Part shown: positions 24,354 to 32,022 of the stretch, in pieces
How positions within the stretch are numbered: the first letter of the stretch is position 1
Layout: every line of letters starts with the position of its first letter
NCBI GenBank assembly: GCA_038207155.1
Contig: JBBRAB010000024.1
Location: 8,638 to 72,637, forward strand
Direction of reading: 5' to 3'
DNA from: FEN-1139 sp038207155
GTDB taxonomy: Bacteria > Myxococcota_A > Polyangia > Polyangiales > Polyangiaceae
Length of the DNA: 64,000 nt
Made by a program: the position numbers and the translations under genes
Notes under the pieces: model-generated
What the model saw: the letters and a program-made list of their open reading frames with translations, nothing else
Databases searched by the model: none
What the model was told of the DNA's origin: nothing

Positions 24354-26249
24354 TCAGCGCAAGACGGGTCGCACCTTGACGGTGACCCGTTCCTTTCCCA
24401 GGACAAAGTACGGCGTCGGGAACACCGAGCGCGCCGCGGAAGCGTAGGTAGTCGGCAAGATGGTTGACGTCGTCGCCAGCAGCGAGTCCGCCACACCCGG
24501 CGGCAGATTGGGCGCCACCCGACCACGGAACGCGAAGGTCGAACCGATCCCGCTGTAGCGGACGATCAGCGAGCGAGGCGGGCGCCCCGGCACGTCCAGG
24601 TTATGCACGAACTCCGCGAGCGTTTCGGCTGGAGCCAGATCGCGGTCGTCGGTGTGCCCCGGTAGAATCTCAAGACTGACGGTCTCGCCCGCCAGGTCGG
24701 CGGGGAGCGGGATCTGGAGGATCCGCGTCTCGGGCGGGCCAGCAAAGGGCAGCAATGTGACCCGCACGCGAGCGGGCTGTCCGGCGTCGATCTCAGATTC
24801 CAGCAGCTGGGCGCCGCGCAATCGCACCACGTCACGCGCGAAGTGAAGCTTGAGCCGCGCTGTAACGCCCTCAATCCGCGCGGGCTGCCAGGGGTTATTC
24901 ATCACCCCGCCCACCGCAGCGAGTAGGTTCCAGCTTGAGACGTCATCCGGCGAGGGCGTTCCCCCGATCGAGAGACCGAAGTCCTCAAGCGTGATTTCCG
25001 CCTGACCGGCGATCTTGACGCGGCTATCGAGCGACCAGGTGACGTCGCGCTTCTCGGAAGCCGCCGATTGGATCGCGCTTCCGACGGCCACAGCGAGTAG
25101 GCTCGGAGTGAGGAACTTTTCGTGAGCCACCTCGAAATTCCAGGTGCTCACGGGGGTGCCTTCGAGCCCTTCGATCTCGAGCCGGACGGGCAGCATCGGT
25201 GCGGTTAGTTGCTCCGAGACGACGATGGCCGACTGACGATCTTGGACCAGTGCGCCAAGCGGACGTATCGCGGTTGCGATCTTGAAGCTGCGGTTCTCGG
25301 AAGCGAGAAACCAGAGCACTCGCGCCACTGCTGTGGGGAGCGCGGTGACGCCCGCTTGCGACATCGGATGCCCAAAGGCGACGAGTCGCTCCCCTTCGAC
25401 GCGGGTCACCGTTCCGACCGCCGTCGCGCTGACGTCGCCGCGAATGAGCTGGACGCCAATCGCTCCGCCATCCTCGTAGTGCAGCGGTGCTCCCGCTTCC
25501 ACGCCGCCACCACCACCTGCCTGGAGAGGCTCGAGGCCGAGCGGAGAGAACAGGCGTCTCGCCAATTCCCCAGCCCCAACGGTGATGCCACCGAGCAGCA
25601 GCGGAGTCGTGACCGGAACGAGCTCACTGCTCGGGCGCGACTGCGCTAGCTGCTGCGCGTGCCGAAGGACATCGTAGCGCTCAGGGGACTGCGCAAAACG
25701 GCGCGGCGGGCTGCCGCTGGCGCCGACGGCCTGCGGAACCTGATGACGACTGTCTGCCCGAGTGCCCTTGCCCAAGCCTCCCAGGGACCAGCCGAAGATC
25801 TCGCTCGGCATAGGGCGATCGAGCTCGGTCAGCATGTTCTCGATCGGAGTGACCCCCGCAACCGGCTCCCGCGGGAAGGTCCAACCATAGGCGTAGGCAC
25901 CTACCATCTTTCCGTCGAGGTAGATGGGACTGCCGCTCATGCCAGCGACGACGCGAGCCACCTCGAGACGTGGATGCTTGGTCTTGATGAGGATCAGGTC
26001 CTGGCGCGGCTGAAAGTTGCGGAGGACGTCGATCACCTCCACCTCGAAGCGCTCGGGCTTGGTGCCCTCGAACACAGTCAGTCCGTAGCCCTTCATCCCA
26101 GGCTTGACCTGGGCGAGCGGCATAACGTCAGCGCGCGAGCGCCGCGTTTCTGCGCGCGCACCGAGCGCTAACGGAAGGGTGACCGCCAAGCCAAGCAACG
26201 CAGAAGAGAGGGTTACGATGGAGCCGCGCACAGAGAGTTGGAGCAGCAT
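24354..26249 (-). CDS. SpoIVB-like peptidase S55 domain protein
   Basis: The 631-residue product has a signal peptide (ending near LALGARA) and a SpoIVB-type serine protease domain. The catalytic segment reads AGMSGSPIYLDGKMVGAYA (about 102-120), followed by REPVAGVTPIENML. A second S55 block is AFGHPMSQAGVTALP with SFKIATAIRPLGALVQD. In Bacillus, SpoIVB is a PDZ-containing signalling protease; Gram-negative relatives are uncharacterised exported proteins. The C-terminal about 200 residues look like a beta-rich domain. The neighbouring beta-propeller gene starts 6 bases downstream, so the pair form an operon and may be a protease and its partner or substrate. Confidence 0.78.
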   Translation of the reverse strand: MLLQLSVRGSIVTLSSALLGLAVTLPLALGARAETRRSRADVMPLAQVKPGMKGYGLTVFEGTKPERFEVEVIDVLRNFQPRQDLILIKTKHPRLEVARVVAGMSGSPIYLDGKMVGAYAYGWTFPREPVAGVTPIENMLTELDRPMPSEIFGWSLGGLGKGTRADSRHQVPQAVGASGSPPRRFAQSPERYDVLRHAQQLAQSRPSSELVPVTTPLLLGGITVGAGELARRLFSPLGLEPLQAGGGGGVEAGAPLHYEDGGAIGVQLIRGDVSATAVGTVTRVEGERLVAFGHPMSQAGVTALPTAVARVLWFLASENRSFKIATAIRPLGALVQDRQSAIVVSEQLTAPMLPVRLEIEGLEGTPVSTWNFEVAHEKFLTPSLLAVAVGSAIQSAASEKRDVTWSLDSRVKIAGQAEITLEDFGLSIGGTPSPDDVSSWNLLAAVGGVMNNPWQPARIEGVTARLKLHFARDVVRLRGAQLLESEIDAGQPARVRVTLLPFAGPPETRILQIPLPADLAGETVSLEILPGHTDDRDLAPAETLAEFVHNLDVPGRPPRSLIVRYSGIGSTFAFRGRVAPNLPPGVADSLLATTSTILPTTYASAARSVFPTPYFVLGKERVTVKVRPVLR

Positions 26250-26287
26250 AGAACAGTCGGCCGTCCCGTGCTAGCTCGCTTGTCTCG

Positions 26288-26524
26288 GTGGATTCGATAC
26301 TGGTCACCCTACTCGCGATGTCCTTCGGCCTGGCGCTGACGCTCCATGCGCTATTTGCCTTTGACCTGGGGAAAGCCTCGAACAAACGAGAGGGATGGCT
26401 GGGTTTTGTCGGCTTTCCGCTGCTGCCATGGTTGCTCTGGCGTCGGGGCGACCGGCTAAAGCCCTGGTTATGGCTGCTCAGCGTCTCGCTCTACGTTGCG
26501 CTAAGGCTGCTGGCCTCTCGCTAG
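26288..26524 (+). CDS. Small membrane protein
   Basis: This 78-residue reading frame from GTG 26288 encodes two to three hydrophobic segments: SILVTLLAMSFGLALTLHALFAF, WLGFVGFPLLPWLLW and PWLWLLSVSLYVALRLL. They are separated by short basic loops, consistent with a small inner-membrane protein. It is divergent from the S55 protease gene, 38 bases away, so its promoter would lie in that gap or inside the opposing gene. No family is recognised, and no Shine-Dalgarno is seen. The hydrophobic pattern and lack of a competing gene make it plausible. Confidence 0.55.
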   Translation: MDSILVTLLAMSFGLALTLHALFAFDLGKASNKREGWLGFVGFPLLPWLLWRRGDRLKPWLWLLSVSLYVALRLLASR

Positions 26525-26676
26525 AAGTCGCCAAGCGCGCGCATTCTCAGTGGGTGTACTGCCCCCCCAACGGTCGGCCATCCTAGGCTGGGCCGCAGTC
26601 GCACCGACAGCGTGCCCGTGAGCGAAGAGTCCAGCGCGGTTCCGGTATGGACCGAAGCCGAGCCCGACCGTCGACT

Positions 26677-27486
26677 CTAGTGGCGAAACGGCACGGTGGT
26701 CGTGCGCGCGTCGACCTGCGCGAGGGTGTCGCGGATGAACCGATCGCGCGCCAAGCGTGCGAGCTCAGGTCGCTTGCCATGGCGAAAGGCTGCCCCGACG
26801 ACGAGACACGAAGTTTCGTAGGCCGGGAAGGCAGCCCAAGCAGAAGAGAATCCAATGCGCTTGAACCCCCAGGGAAATACCCCGTCAACCGAATGGACGA
26901 TCACTTTCTGCTCGCGCCAAGCAAGCTGGGACTCTTCGAACGGTCCAAGTTCCACCATGAGCTCTTGCAGCTTGGGACGCGCCAGCGTCTCGACATGACG
27001 CACACAAGCGAGACTCGACGCACTGCGACCTCCGCGCATTTCTACGCTCATCACGGTGATGCCGGCATCGGGGTCGTCGCCGAAGCGAAAACCCGTGAGA
27101 TGGTCGAATCCCCGAAAACGGACCCTGCGCCAATGACGATTGTCCGGCACGAAAAGACGAACCTGATCGTCTTTGTCTCGCAGCATCCCGCGGGGTTCCT
27201 CAAGCAGCCGTACCAGCGCATAGGCGTGCGGCTCCGCCGAGTCACCCCCAGGTTGTGTCAGCGTCGATGACTCCGGGGTGGCGCGTGCCACTTGCGCCCA
27301 AAGCGAGGGTTCGGGGACCGTGGCCCATATCTCCCCGGTTGGCGCAAACGAACTGGCCACAGAACGCCCCTGGCCATTTGCTGGGCTGGTTGCTGTCGGC
27401 GCGGAAGCGGGTGGAGGCGCGTTCGTCGAGCACGCACCACAGAGCAGGCCAGCCAGCGTGGCACTGGCCCACCTCAGCGTGAGCAA
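26677..27486 (-). CDS. Putative lipoprotein of unknown function
   Basis: I do not recognise the family. Starting from TTG 27486 (AGGA 7 bases upstream) the product is 269 residues and opens with a short signal ending in the lipobox LLCGAC-STN, so it should be lipid-anchored. A Pro/Ala/Thr-rich linker follows the Cys. The globular part has a GVFPWGFKRIGFSSAWAAFPAYETSCLVVGAAF segment that suggests a substrate- or partner-binding fold. The reading frame is open 38 codons further upstream, but that part lacks a signal. It faces the small membrane-protein gene convergently. Confidence 0.6.
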   Translation of the reverse strand: MLTLRWASATLAGLLCGACSTNAPPPASAPTATSPANGQGRSVASSFAPTGEIWATVPEPSLWAQVARATPESSTLTQPGGDSAEPHAYALVRLLEEPRGMLRDKDDQVRLFVPDNRHWRRVRFRGFDHLTGFRFGDDPDAGITVMSVEMRGGRSASSLACVRHVETLARPKLQELMVELGPFEESQLAWREQKVIVHSVDGVFPWGFKRIGFSSAWAAFPAYETSCLVVGAAFRHGKRPELARLARDRFIRDTLAQVDARTTTVPFRH

Positions 27487-27628
27487 CGAACAATCCTGCA
27501 AAGTAGCCCGAAAGTGCCACGTTGTTCGCGGGCCGTCCAGCACGTCCGCGATCGACGCGACGGGGCCGAGCGAAAGCCAGAATCGCGTTCTGGCCTCCAC
27601 CCCGCCCGCCGTCCCCTAGCGGCGCAAC

Positions 27629-28711
27629 TCAGACCTCAACCGAGCTGAGCTTGAGGTGCTTGGCATCGTGGATACCAAGTCCAAGTTCCGCTGCCGTCTC
27701 GATGTACTTGGGGGCTCGCCCAGAATCGGCAAGGCTGCGTAGGCCGTGTTTCTTGCGCTCCTCGTCGACCGCCATCCACCCGACGGTGTCGAGAGCGACG
27801 GGATCCGTCGATGCGTAAACGGCGCCGTGCGGCACCACCGTACGCGGATCCTTGTAGAGCGGACCGCGGTCGTACATCAACCGGAACACGTCGGCGATAT
27901 TGAGACGCACTCGACTCGAAATCGCGGGATGCGCGTAGAGCAACGCGATTTGCGGGTTGGCGTAGTGCGCGTGATGCGCCTCGGGATTGAACACGCTGCC
28001 ATGCGTCATGTTCTTCATCGCGCCCGTGTAGCCGCAGATCGAATGATCCTTGAAGAGACTCAGGTTGATGACGGCGGTGGCCTCGGTGAGCTGGCGACAG
28101 TACTTGGTGCTAACGCCCGGGCAGACCTGCACGCTCGACATCGTGCAGTCCTTGTTGTTGTGCATCGCGAGCTTCACACCCGACGGCAGGTCGAATTTCG
28201 GCGCACCGACGCGACAGCTGAGGAGATACCCGGTGAACTGCTCGTACACCATTACGTTCTCCGCAGGTACGCCAGCGGCAATACAAGCCTCCACGACGGG
28301 CAAAATGAGCTCAAACGACGTGCTCATGCTGCCGCCCGCGATCCCATTTGGCTTGATGGCGACGCGATCGTCCTTGTGGACGAACAGCTTCATCGCCTCC
28401 ACAAGGTTCGGCGCGCCGGTCAGTTCCGTCAGCGCCTTCTCGAGGAGTCGTCGGGCCGCCTCAGGCTTGGGCCAGATCTGATTGCGATGCATCGCGGCGT
28501 TAAAATCACCCTTGATTCCTGCGCGGCTCACGCGGCCAGGCGCGCTGAAGGGTACGAATCCTGCCGGAGGTCGAGCAACGAGCTGCGCGTCGGCCGCAGC
28601 TGCTTCGCTTTCCCAGGTCGTCAATGCGCCCGCCGTGGCGGCAACGGCACCGCCAAGGAACCCGCGTCGCGAGAGGTGGGTAGCGTTAGGGCAGTCAGAT
28701 TGGGTGCTCAT
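27629..28711 (-). CDS. DUF362 family protein with Tat signal
   Basis: The 360-residue product carries a twin-arginine signal (LSRRGFLGGAVAATAGAL) and a DUF362 domain. DUF362 segments visible are DDRVAIKPNGIAGG, then NLSLFKDHSICGYTGAMKNMTHGS, and a C-terminal HGAVYASTDPVALDTVGWMAVDEERK. The family is often linked to iron-sulfur or redox proteins and uses the Tat route for folded, cofactor-bearing export, but its reaction is unknown. Several Cys residues (CRVGAPKF, MSSVQVCPG, KYCRQL) could bind metal. It is divergent from the 78-residue gene at 28957. Confidence 0.82.
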   Translation of the reverse strand: MSTQSDCPNATHLSRRGFLGGAVAATAGALTTWESEAAAADAQLVARPPAGFVPFSAPGRVSRAGIKGDFNAAMHRNQIWPKPEAARRLLEKALTELTGAPNLVEAMKLFVHKDDRVAIKPNGIAGGSMSTSFELILPVVEACIAAGVPAENVMVYEQFTGYLLSCRVGAPKFDLPSGVKLAMHNNKDCTMSSVQVCPGVSTKYCRQLTEATAVINLSLFKDHSICGYTGAMKNMTHGSVFNPEAHHAHYANPQIALLYAHPAISSRVRLNIADVFRLMYDRGPLYKDPRTVVPHGAVYASTDPVALDTVGWMAVDEERKKHGLRSLADSGRAPKYIETAAELGLGIHDAKHLKLSSVEV

Positions 28712-28782
28712 GAGTCCTCCGTCGAGAGATCGACTGGCGAACTATAGCGCCGCAGGGGGATCCGGCCAGACGCGCTTGAGTC

Positions 28783-28855
28783 CGGGGGCGAACCCCCGAG
28801 GCGCGGGGCACCACTTGATGCGATGGACCGACGCCTGGCCGACCGGGGCCAGGCG
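28783..28855 (+). other. Two GC-rich hairpins in the leader of the gene at 28957
   Basis: The 245-base divergent gap between the DUF362 gene and the small gene at 28957 holds two perfect stems. CGGGGG/CCCCCG (28783-28788 with 28793-28798) closes a CGAA tetraloop, and CGCCTGGCC/GGCCAGGCG (28832-28840 with 28847-28855) closes a 6-base loop. Neither is followed by a T run. They could structure the leader of the downstream mRNA; no riboswitch class is recognised. Confidence 0.35.
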
Positions 28856-28956
28856 CAGTGACGAGCCCGGAGGACCTGCGCCGAGCGAGAGCAGTTGGCC
28901 CGTCCCTCGCTGTTGCTCCCTTCGCGCCCCACGGCGCTTCGATGAGGAGAATATCA

Positions 28957-29193
28957 ATGGACGCAAGTAAGATGAAGATCGTTTACGTCATCACCGACCG
29001 CAACGGCAAGAGCTACTGGAATCGGATCGGGGTGGCGTTCGTTAATCAGGATGGAAGCCTGAACGTCAAACTCGAAGCCATCCCGGTCAACGGTGAGCTT
29101 CACGTTCGGGACTACGTTCCGCGCGACGAGGTCACCGGTCCGGGGCTCGCTCGAGCCCGCACCGGGGCCCCGCCCGTAGTGGCGGAGGCCTGA
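28957..29193 (+). CDS. Small conserved-looking protein of unknown function
   Basis: The 78-residue product begins MDASKMKIVYVITDRNGK and continues with SYWNRIGVAFVNQDGSLNV, a compact beta-rich pattern. I recall similar short proteins being common in proteobacterial genomes. GAGGAGA lies 8 bases before the ATG at 28957, which decides the start over upstream in-frame codons. The last 20 residues are Ala/Pro/Gly-rich. It is followed 3 bases later by the ComEA-like gene, so the two are co-transcribed. Function unknown. Confidence 0.75.
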   Translation: MDASKMKIVYVITDRNGKSYWNRIGVAFVNQDGSLNVKLEAIPVNGELHVRDYVPRDEVTGPGLARARTGAPPVVAEA

Positions 29194-29196
29194 GCC

Positions 29197-29820
29197 ATGG
29201 TCGGGGCCAAAGATGCTCCGACCCAAAGTTCGGTGACGTCGTCGGACGTCACCGAACTGGCAACCGTCGCGCCCGTACAGGGCGCGACGGGGACGCCAGG
29301 TGTGTGGCGCCCGTTGCTCTTGAGACTGCTCGTTGCCGCGGCAGCGTTACTCGGCTTGTCGGCAGTCGGGGCTGCCTCACTGCTGACGGGTCTCGATGGC
29401 GCCAGCGCGCAGCCACGAACTCCGGCAAGCAGCGTGAGCAGCGTGGGCTCAAGTGGACCGCCGCAGCTGCCAAGCGAGGCGCCCGTGACCGCGGCGAGCG
29501 CCCCCGCAGCGAGCTCGTCGGCCGCGCCAGGGTGCGGCGGACTGCTCGCGGATGGTCGGGTCGTGTTAAACCGGGCAGAACGCGACGATCTGCGCAAACT
29601 GCCCGGCATTGGAGCCAAGCGCGCCGAGGCGATTCTCGCGCTGCGCACGCGGTTGGGACGCTTTCGACGCACGTCGGATCTGCTGCGCGTCAAAGGCATC
29701 GGTCCGAAATTCATGCAACGCAACCAAGCTCGGTTGCTCCTGGATGCGCCTGCGGGGAGCTGTCCCACCCCGGAAGCAACAGCCAAGACCACAGATCCCA
29801 GTTCGCCAGCCCGCCAGTGA
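29197..29820 (+). CDS. ComEA-like helix-hairpin-helix DNA-binding membrane protein
   Basis: The 207-residue product has one membrane helix (about residues 38-62, PLLLRLLVAAAALLGLSAVGAASLL), a low-complexity Ser/Ala/Pro linker, and a C-terminal helix-hairpin-helix domain. That domain reads VVLNRAERDDLRKLPGIGAKRAEAILALR then LLRVKGIGPKFMQRNQ. This layout matches ComEA, which binds incoming DNA at the membrane in natural transformation. GGAGG precedes the ATG by about 8 bases. No other competence genes are adjacent, so uptake function is inferred. A bidirectional terminator separates it from hisG. Confidence 0.82.
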   Translation: MVGAKDAPTQSSVTSSDVTELATVAPVQGATGTPGVWRPLLLRLLVAAAALLGLSAVGAASLLTGLDGASAQPRTPASSVSSVGSSGPPQLPSEAPVTAASAPAASSSAAPGCGGLLADGRVVLNRAERDDLRKLPGIGAKRAEAILALRTRLGRFRRTSDLLRVKGIGPKFMQRNQARLLLDAPAGSCPTPEATAKTTDPSSPARQ

Positions 29821-29891
29821 CGCGAGGCGGCCAGCTCGGTCCCAGGCCAGACGCTGGCCAGCCCGAGCGCGCCGAATCACCGAAAACTGCT

Positions 29892-29920
29892 AAACGTCGC
29901 GACAGCTTGCCGCGACGTTT
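29892..29920. terminator. Bidirectional terminator between comEA-like gene and hisG
   Basis: The perfect 10-bp stem AAACGTCGCG (29892-29901) with CGCGACGTTT (29911-29920) encloses a 9-base loop. T-rich sequence follows on both strands. It lies between the stops of two convergent genes. Confidence 0.7.
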
Positions 29921-29983
29921 GGCCATTTTGTGGGCAAGACGCGGAACACTGGGCGCGGTCGGCAGCCGCCTGGTCCCTGCTCC

Positions 29984-30607
29984 CTAGACCGCGAGCGCGG
30001 CACGGAGTCGGTCGAGCAGTGCGGTCACCTCAGCGTGACGCAGCTTGAAGAGTGAACGATTGGCGACGACGACGCTCGACACATCGCAGATCGTCTCGCG
30101 AACCTCGAGGTCGTTCTCTCGCAGTGTGGTTCCAGTCTCCACGATGTCGACGATCAGATCCGAGAGTCCGACCAGAGGCGACAGTTCGACCGACCCTTGC
30201 ACGAAGATGATCTCGGCGCGAATCCCACGCGAAGCGAAGTATTTCGTCGCAACGTTGGGATACTTCGTGGCCACGCGGGGCACGGCTGGAATCACCACGC
30301 CCTTCGGCGCCGCCACCACGAGGCGGCAGCGACCGATCCCAAGATCGAGCGGTTGATAGAGGTCGTAGCCACGCTCGAGCAGCGTATCGCGACCGCTCAC
30401 CCCGATGTCCGCCGCGCCGTACTCGACATAGGTCGGCACGTCATCGGGCTTGAGCTGTAGAAAGCGCAGCTGGCCGTCCGGAGTTTCGCGTATGAGCTTG
30501 CGGTCGTCGGTGAACAGGCAACTCACGTCGATCCCCGCGCGTTCAAACAGCGGGGCCAGGACCTTGAGCACGCGTCCCTTCGGGACGGCAAGCGTCAACG
30601 GCTTCAC
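29984..30607 (-). CDS. hisG: ATP phosphoribosyltransferase, short form
   Basis: HisG makes phosphoribosyl-ATP, the first step of histidine synthesis. The 207-residue protein contains TLAVPKGRVLKVLAPLFERAG, VEYGAADIGVSGRDTL and the PRPP-binding segment DIVETGTTLRENDLEV. The length marks the short HisG(S) form, which lacks the C-terminal regulatory domain and normally needs HisZ for activity; no hisZ is in this window. The start is GTG at 30607 with AAGGAGG 6 bases upstream, and the GTGA overlaps the murA stop, so murA and hisG are coupled. Confidence 0.94.
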   Translation of the reverse strand: MKPLTLAVPKGRVLKVLAPLFERAGIDVSCLFTDDRKLIRETPDGQLRFLQLKPDDVPTYVEYGAADIGVSGRDTLLERGYDLYQPLDLGIGRCRLVVAAPKGVVIPAVPRVATKYPNVATKYFASRGIRAEIIFVQGSVELSPLVGLSDLIVDIVETGTTLRENDLEVRETICDVSSVVVANRSLFKLRHAEVTALLDRLRAALAV

Positions 30608-31875
30608 GGAAGCCCTCCTTCGAGACGAATCCGTTCGATGTCGGCTCCCACGCCCGCCAGCTTGAGCTCGATGCGCTCGTAGCCTCGGTCAAGGTGGTAG
30701 ACGCGGCGAACGGTGGTCTCACCCTCAGCGATCAGCCCCGCGATCACGAGCGACGCGCTCGCGCGCAGATCCGTTGCCATGACGCTGGCGCCCTCAAGTC
30801 GGGACACCCCCTGAACGATGGCGGTGTTGTTACGGATCTCAATGTCCGCGCCCATGCGCTGGAGTTCAGGAACGTGCATGAAGCGGTTCTCGAAAATCGT
30901 CTCCGTGAGCACCGAGCTGCCCCCGGCGCAACACATCAACGCCATCAGCTGCGCCTGCATATCGGTCGGAAACCCTGGATGAGGAGCGGTCGTCACGTTG
31001 ACGGAGCGAAGCGGCCCCTCGCGCACGACGCGAACATGCTCGCCCTCGCGCTCGATCTGAAGCCCCGCCTTACGCAACTTGACGATGACGGGCTCGAGAT
31101 CGTCAAAGGGAGCGTTCTCGAGCAGGACATCGCCTCCGGTGGCACCAACCGCCGCGAGAAACGTCCCGGCCTCGATGCGATCCGGAATGATGGCGTGATC
31201 AAAGGGAGCGAGCTCGTCTTTGCCAACGATGTGGATGACGTCCGTCCCGGCGCCGTCGACCTCGGCGCCCATCTTGTTGAGGACCCGAGCGAGCTCCTCT
31301 ACCTCTGGCTCCCGGGCGCAATTGACGAGCGTGGTCCTCCCGCGCGCTAGCGATGCGGCCATCATCAGGTTCTCGGTCCCCGTCACCGTAGGGATGTCGA
31401 ACACGATCTCACCACCGCGCAGGCGTGACGCCTCCGCCTGGACATAGCCGTGATCCACGGTGATGGTCGCACCCATGGCCTCCAGCCCCTTGAGGTGCTG
31501 GTCGACAGGACGCGCTCCGATCGCGCAGCCGCCGGGTAGCGAGACCCTGGCGCGACCGCAGCGCGCCACGAGCGGCCCGAGCACCAGAACGCTGGCGCGC
31601 ATTTGCCGAACGAGCTCGTAGGGCGCTTCGGGAATGATCGAGCCCACGGGCTCATCGACGTAGACGTCAGGGATGTCGACCCGGGTCTTGCGTCCGAGGT
31701 GCGTCAGCAAGACCGCGGTGGTCTCGATGTCCCTCAGTCCTGGAACGTTGCGGAGACGGCTCTGGCCGTCTGAAAGGAGCGTCGCACAGAGGATCGGCAG
31801 GGCCGCATTCTTAGCCCCCCCAACCCGAATACTGCCGCGTAGGACGCGACCTCCACGAATCCGAATGGCATCCAT
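30604..31875 (-). CDS. murA: UDP-N-acetylglucosamine 1-carboxyvinyltransferase
   Basis: MurA transfers enolpyruvyl from PEP to UDP-GlcNAc, the first committed step of peptidoglycan synthesis. Landmarks are RVGGAKNAALPILCATLL near the start, the catalytic loop VSLPGGCAIGARPVDQHL with Cys117 (the fosfomycin target) intact, and PHPGFPTDMQAQLMAL. From ATG 31875 the protein is 423 residues, the normal size; the open frame extends about 48 codons further upstream without homology. No clear ribosome-binding site was seen, so the start is chosen on homology. The gene is coupled to hisG, a pairing reported in other bacteria. Confidence 0.94.
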   Translation of the reverse strand: MDAIRIRGGRVLRGSIRVGGAKNAALPILCATLLSDGQSRLRNVPGLRDIETTAVLLTHLGRKTRVDIPDVYVDEPVGSIIPEAPYELVRQMRASVLVLGPLVARCGRARVSLPGGCAIGARPVDQHLKGLEAMGATITVDHGYVQAEASRLRGGEIVFDIPTVTGTENLMMAASLARGRTTLVNCAREPEVEELARVLNKMGAEVDGAGTDVIHIVGKDELAPFDHAIIPDRIEAGTFLAAVGATGGDVLLENAPFDDLEPVIVKLRKAGLQIEREGEHVRVVREGPLRSVNVTTAPHPGFPTDMQAQLMALMCCAGGSSVLTETIFENRFMHVPELQRMGADIEIRNNTAIVQGVSRLEGASVMATDLRASASLVIAGLIAEGETTVRRVYHLDRGYERIELKLAGVGADIERIRLEGGLP

Positions 31876-32022
31876 AGTGGGGACGTCGCCGTACGCTGGC
31901 GCGGGCATTGACGCAAGGGAGATCCCGGGAAATTTCGACCCCAAGGCATCCCCGGGGCGAGTCCTTCGACCCGGCACTTTTCGCCAACACAGGCGCCCGA
32001 AGCCGGAGTAGCCTGGCACCCA

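Noticed and set aside
27746..28747. Open frame of 333 codons on the plus strand
   Set aside because: Antisense to the DUF362 gene; His/Val/Arg-rich composition typical of a reverse-frame shadow.
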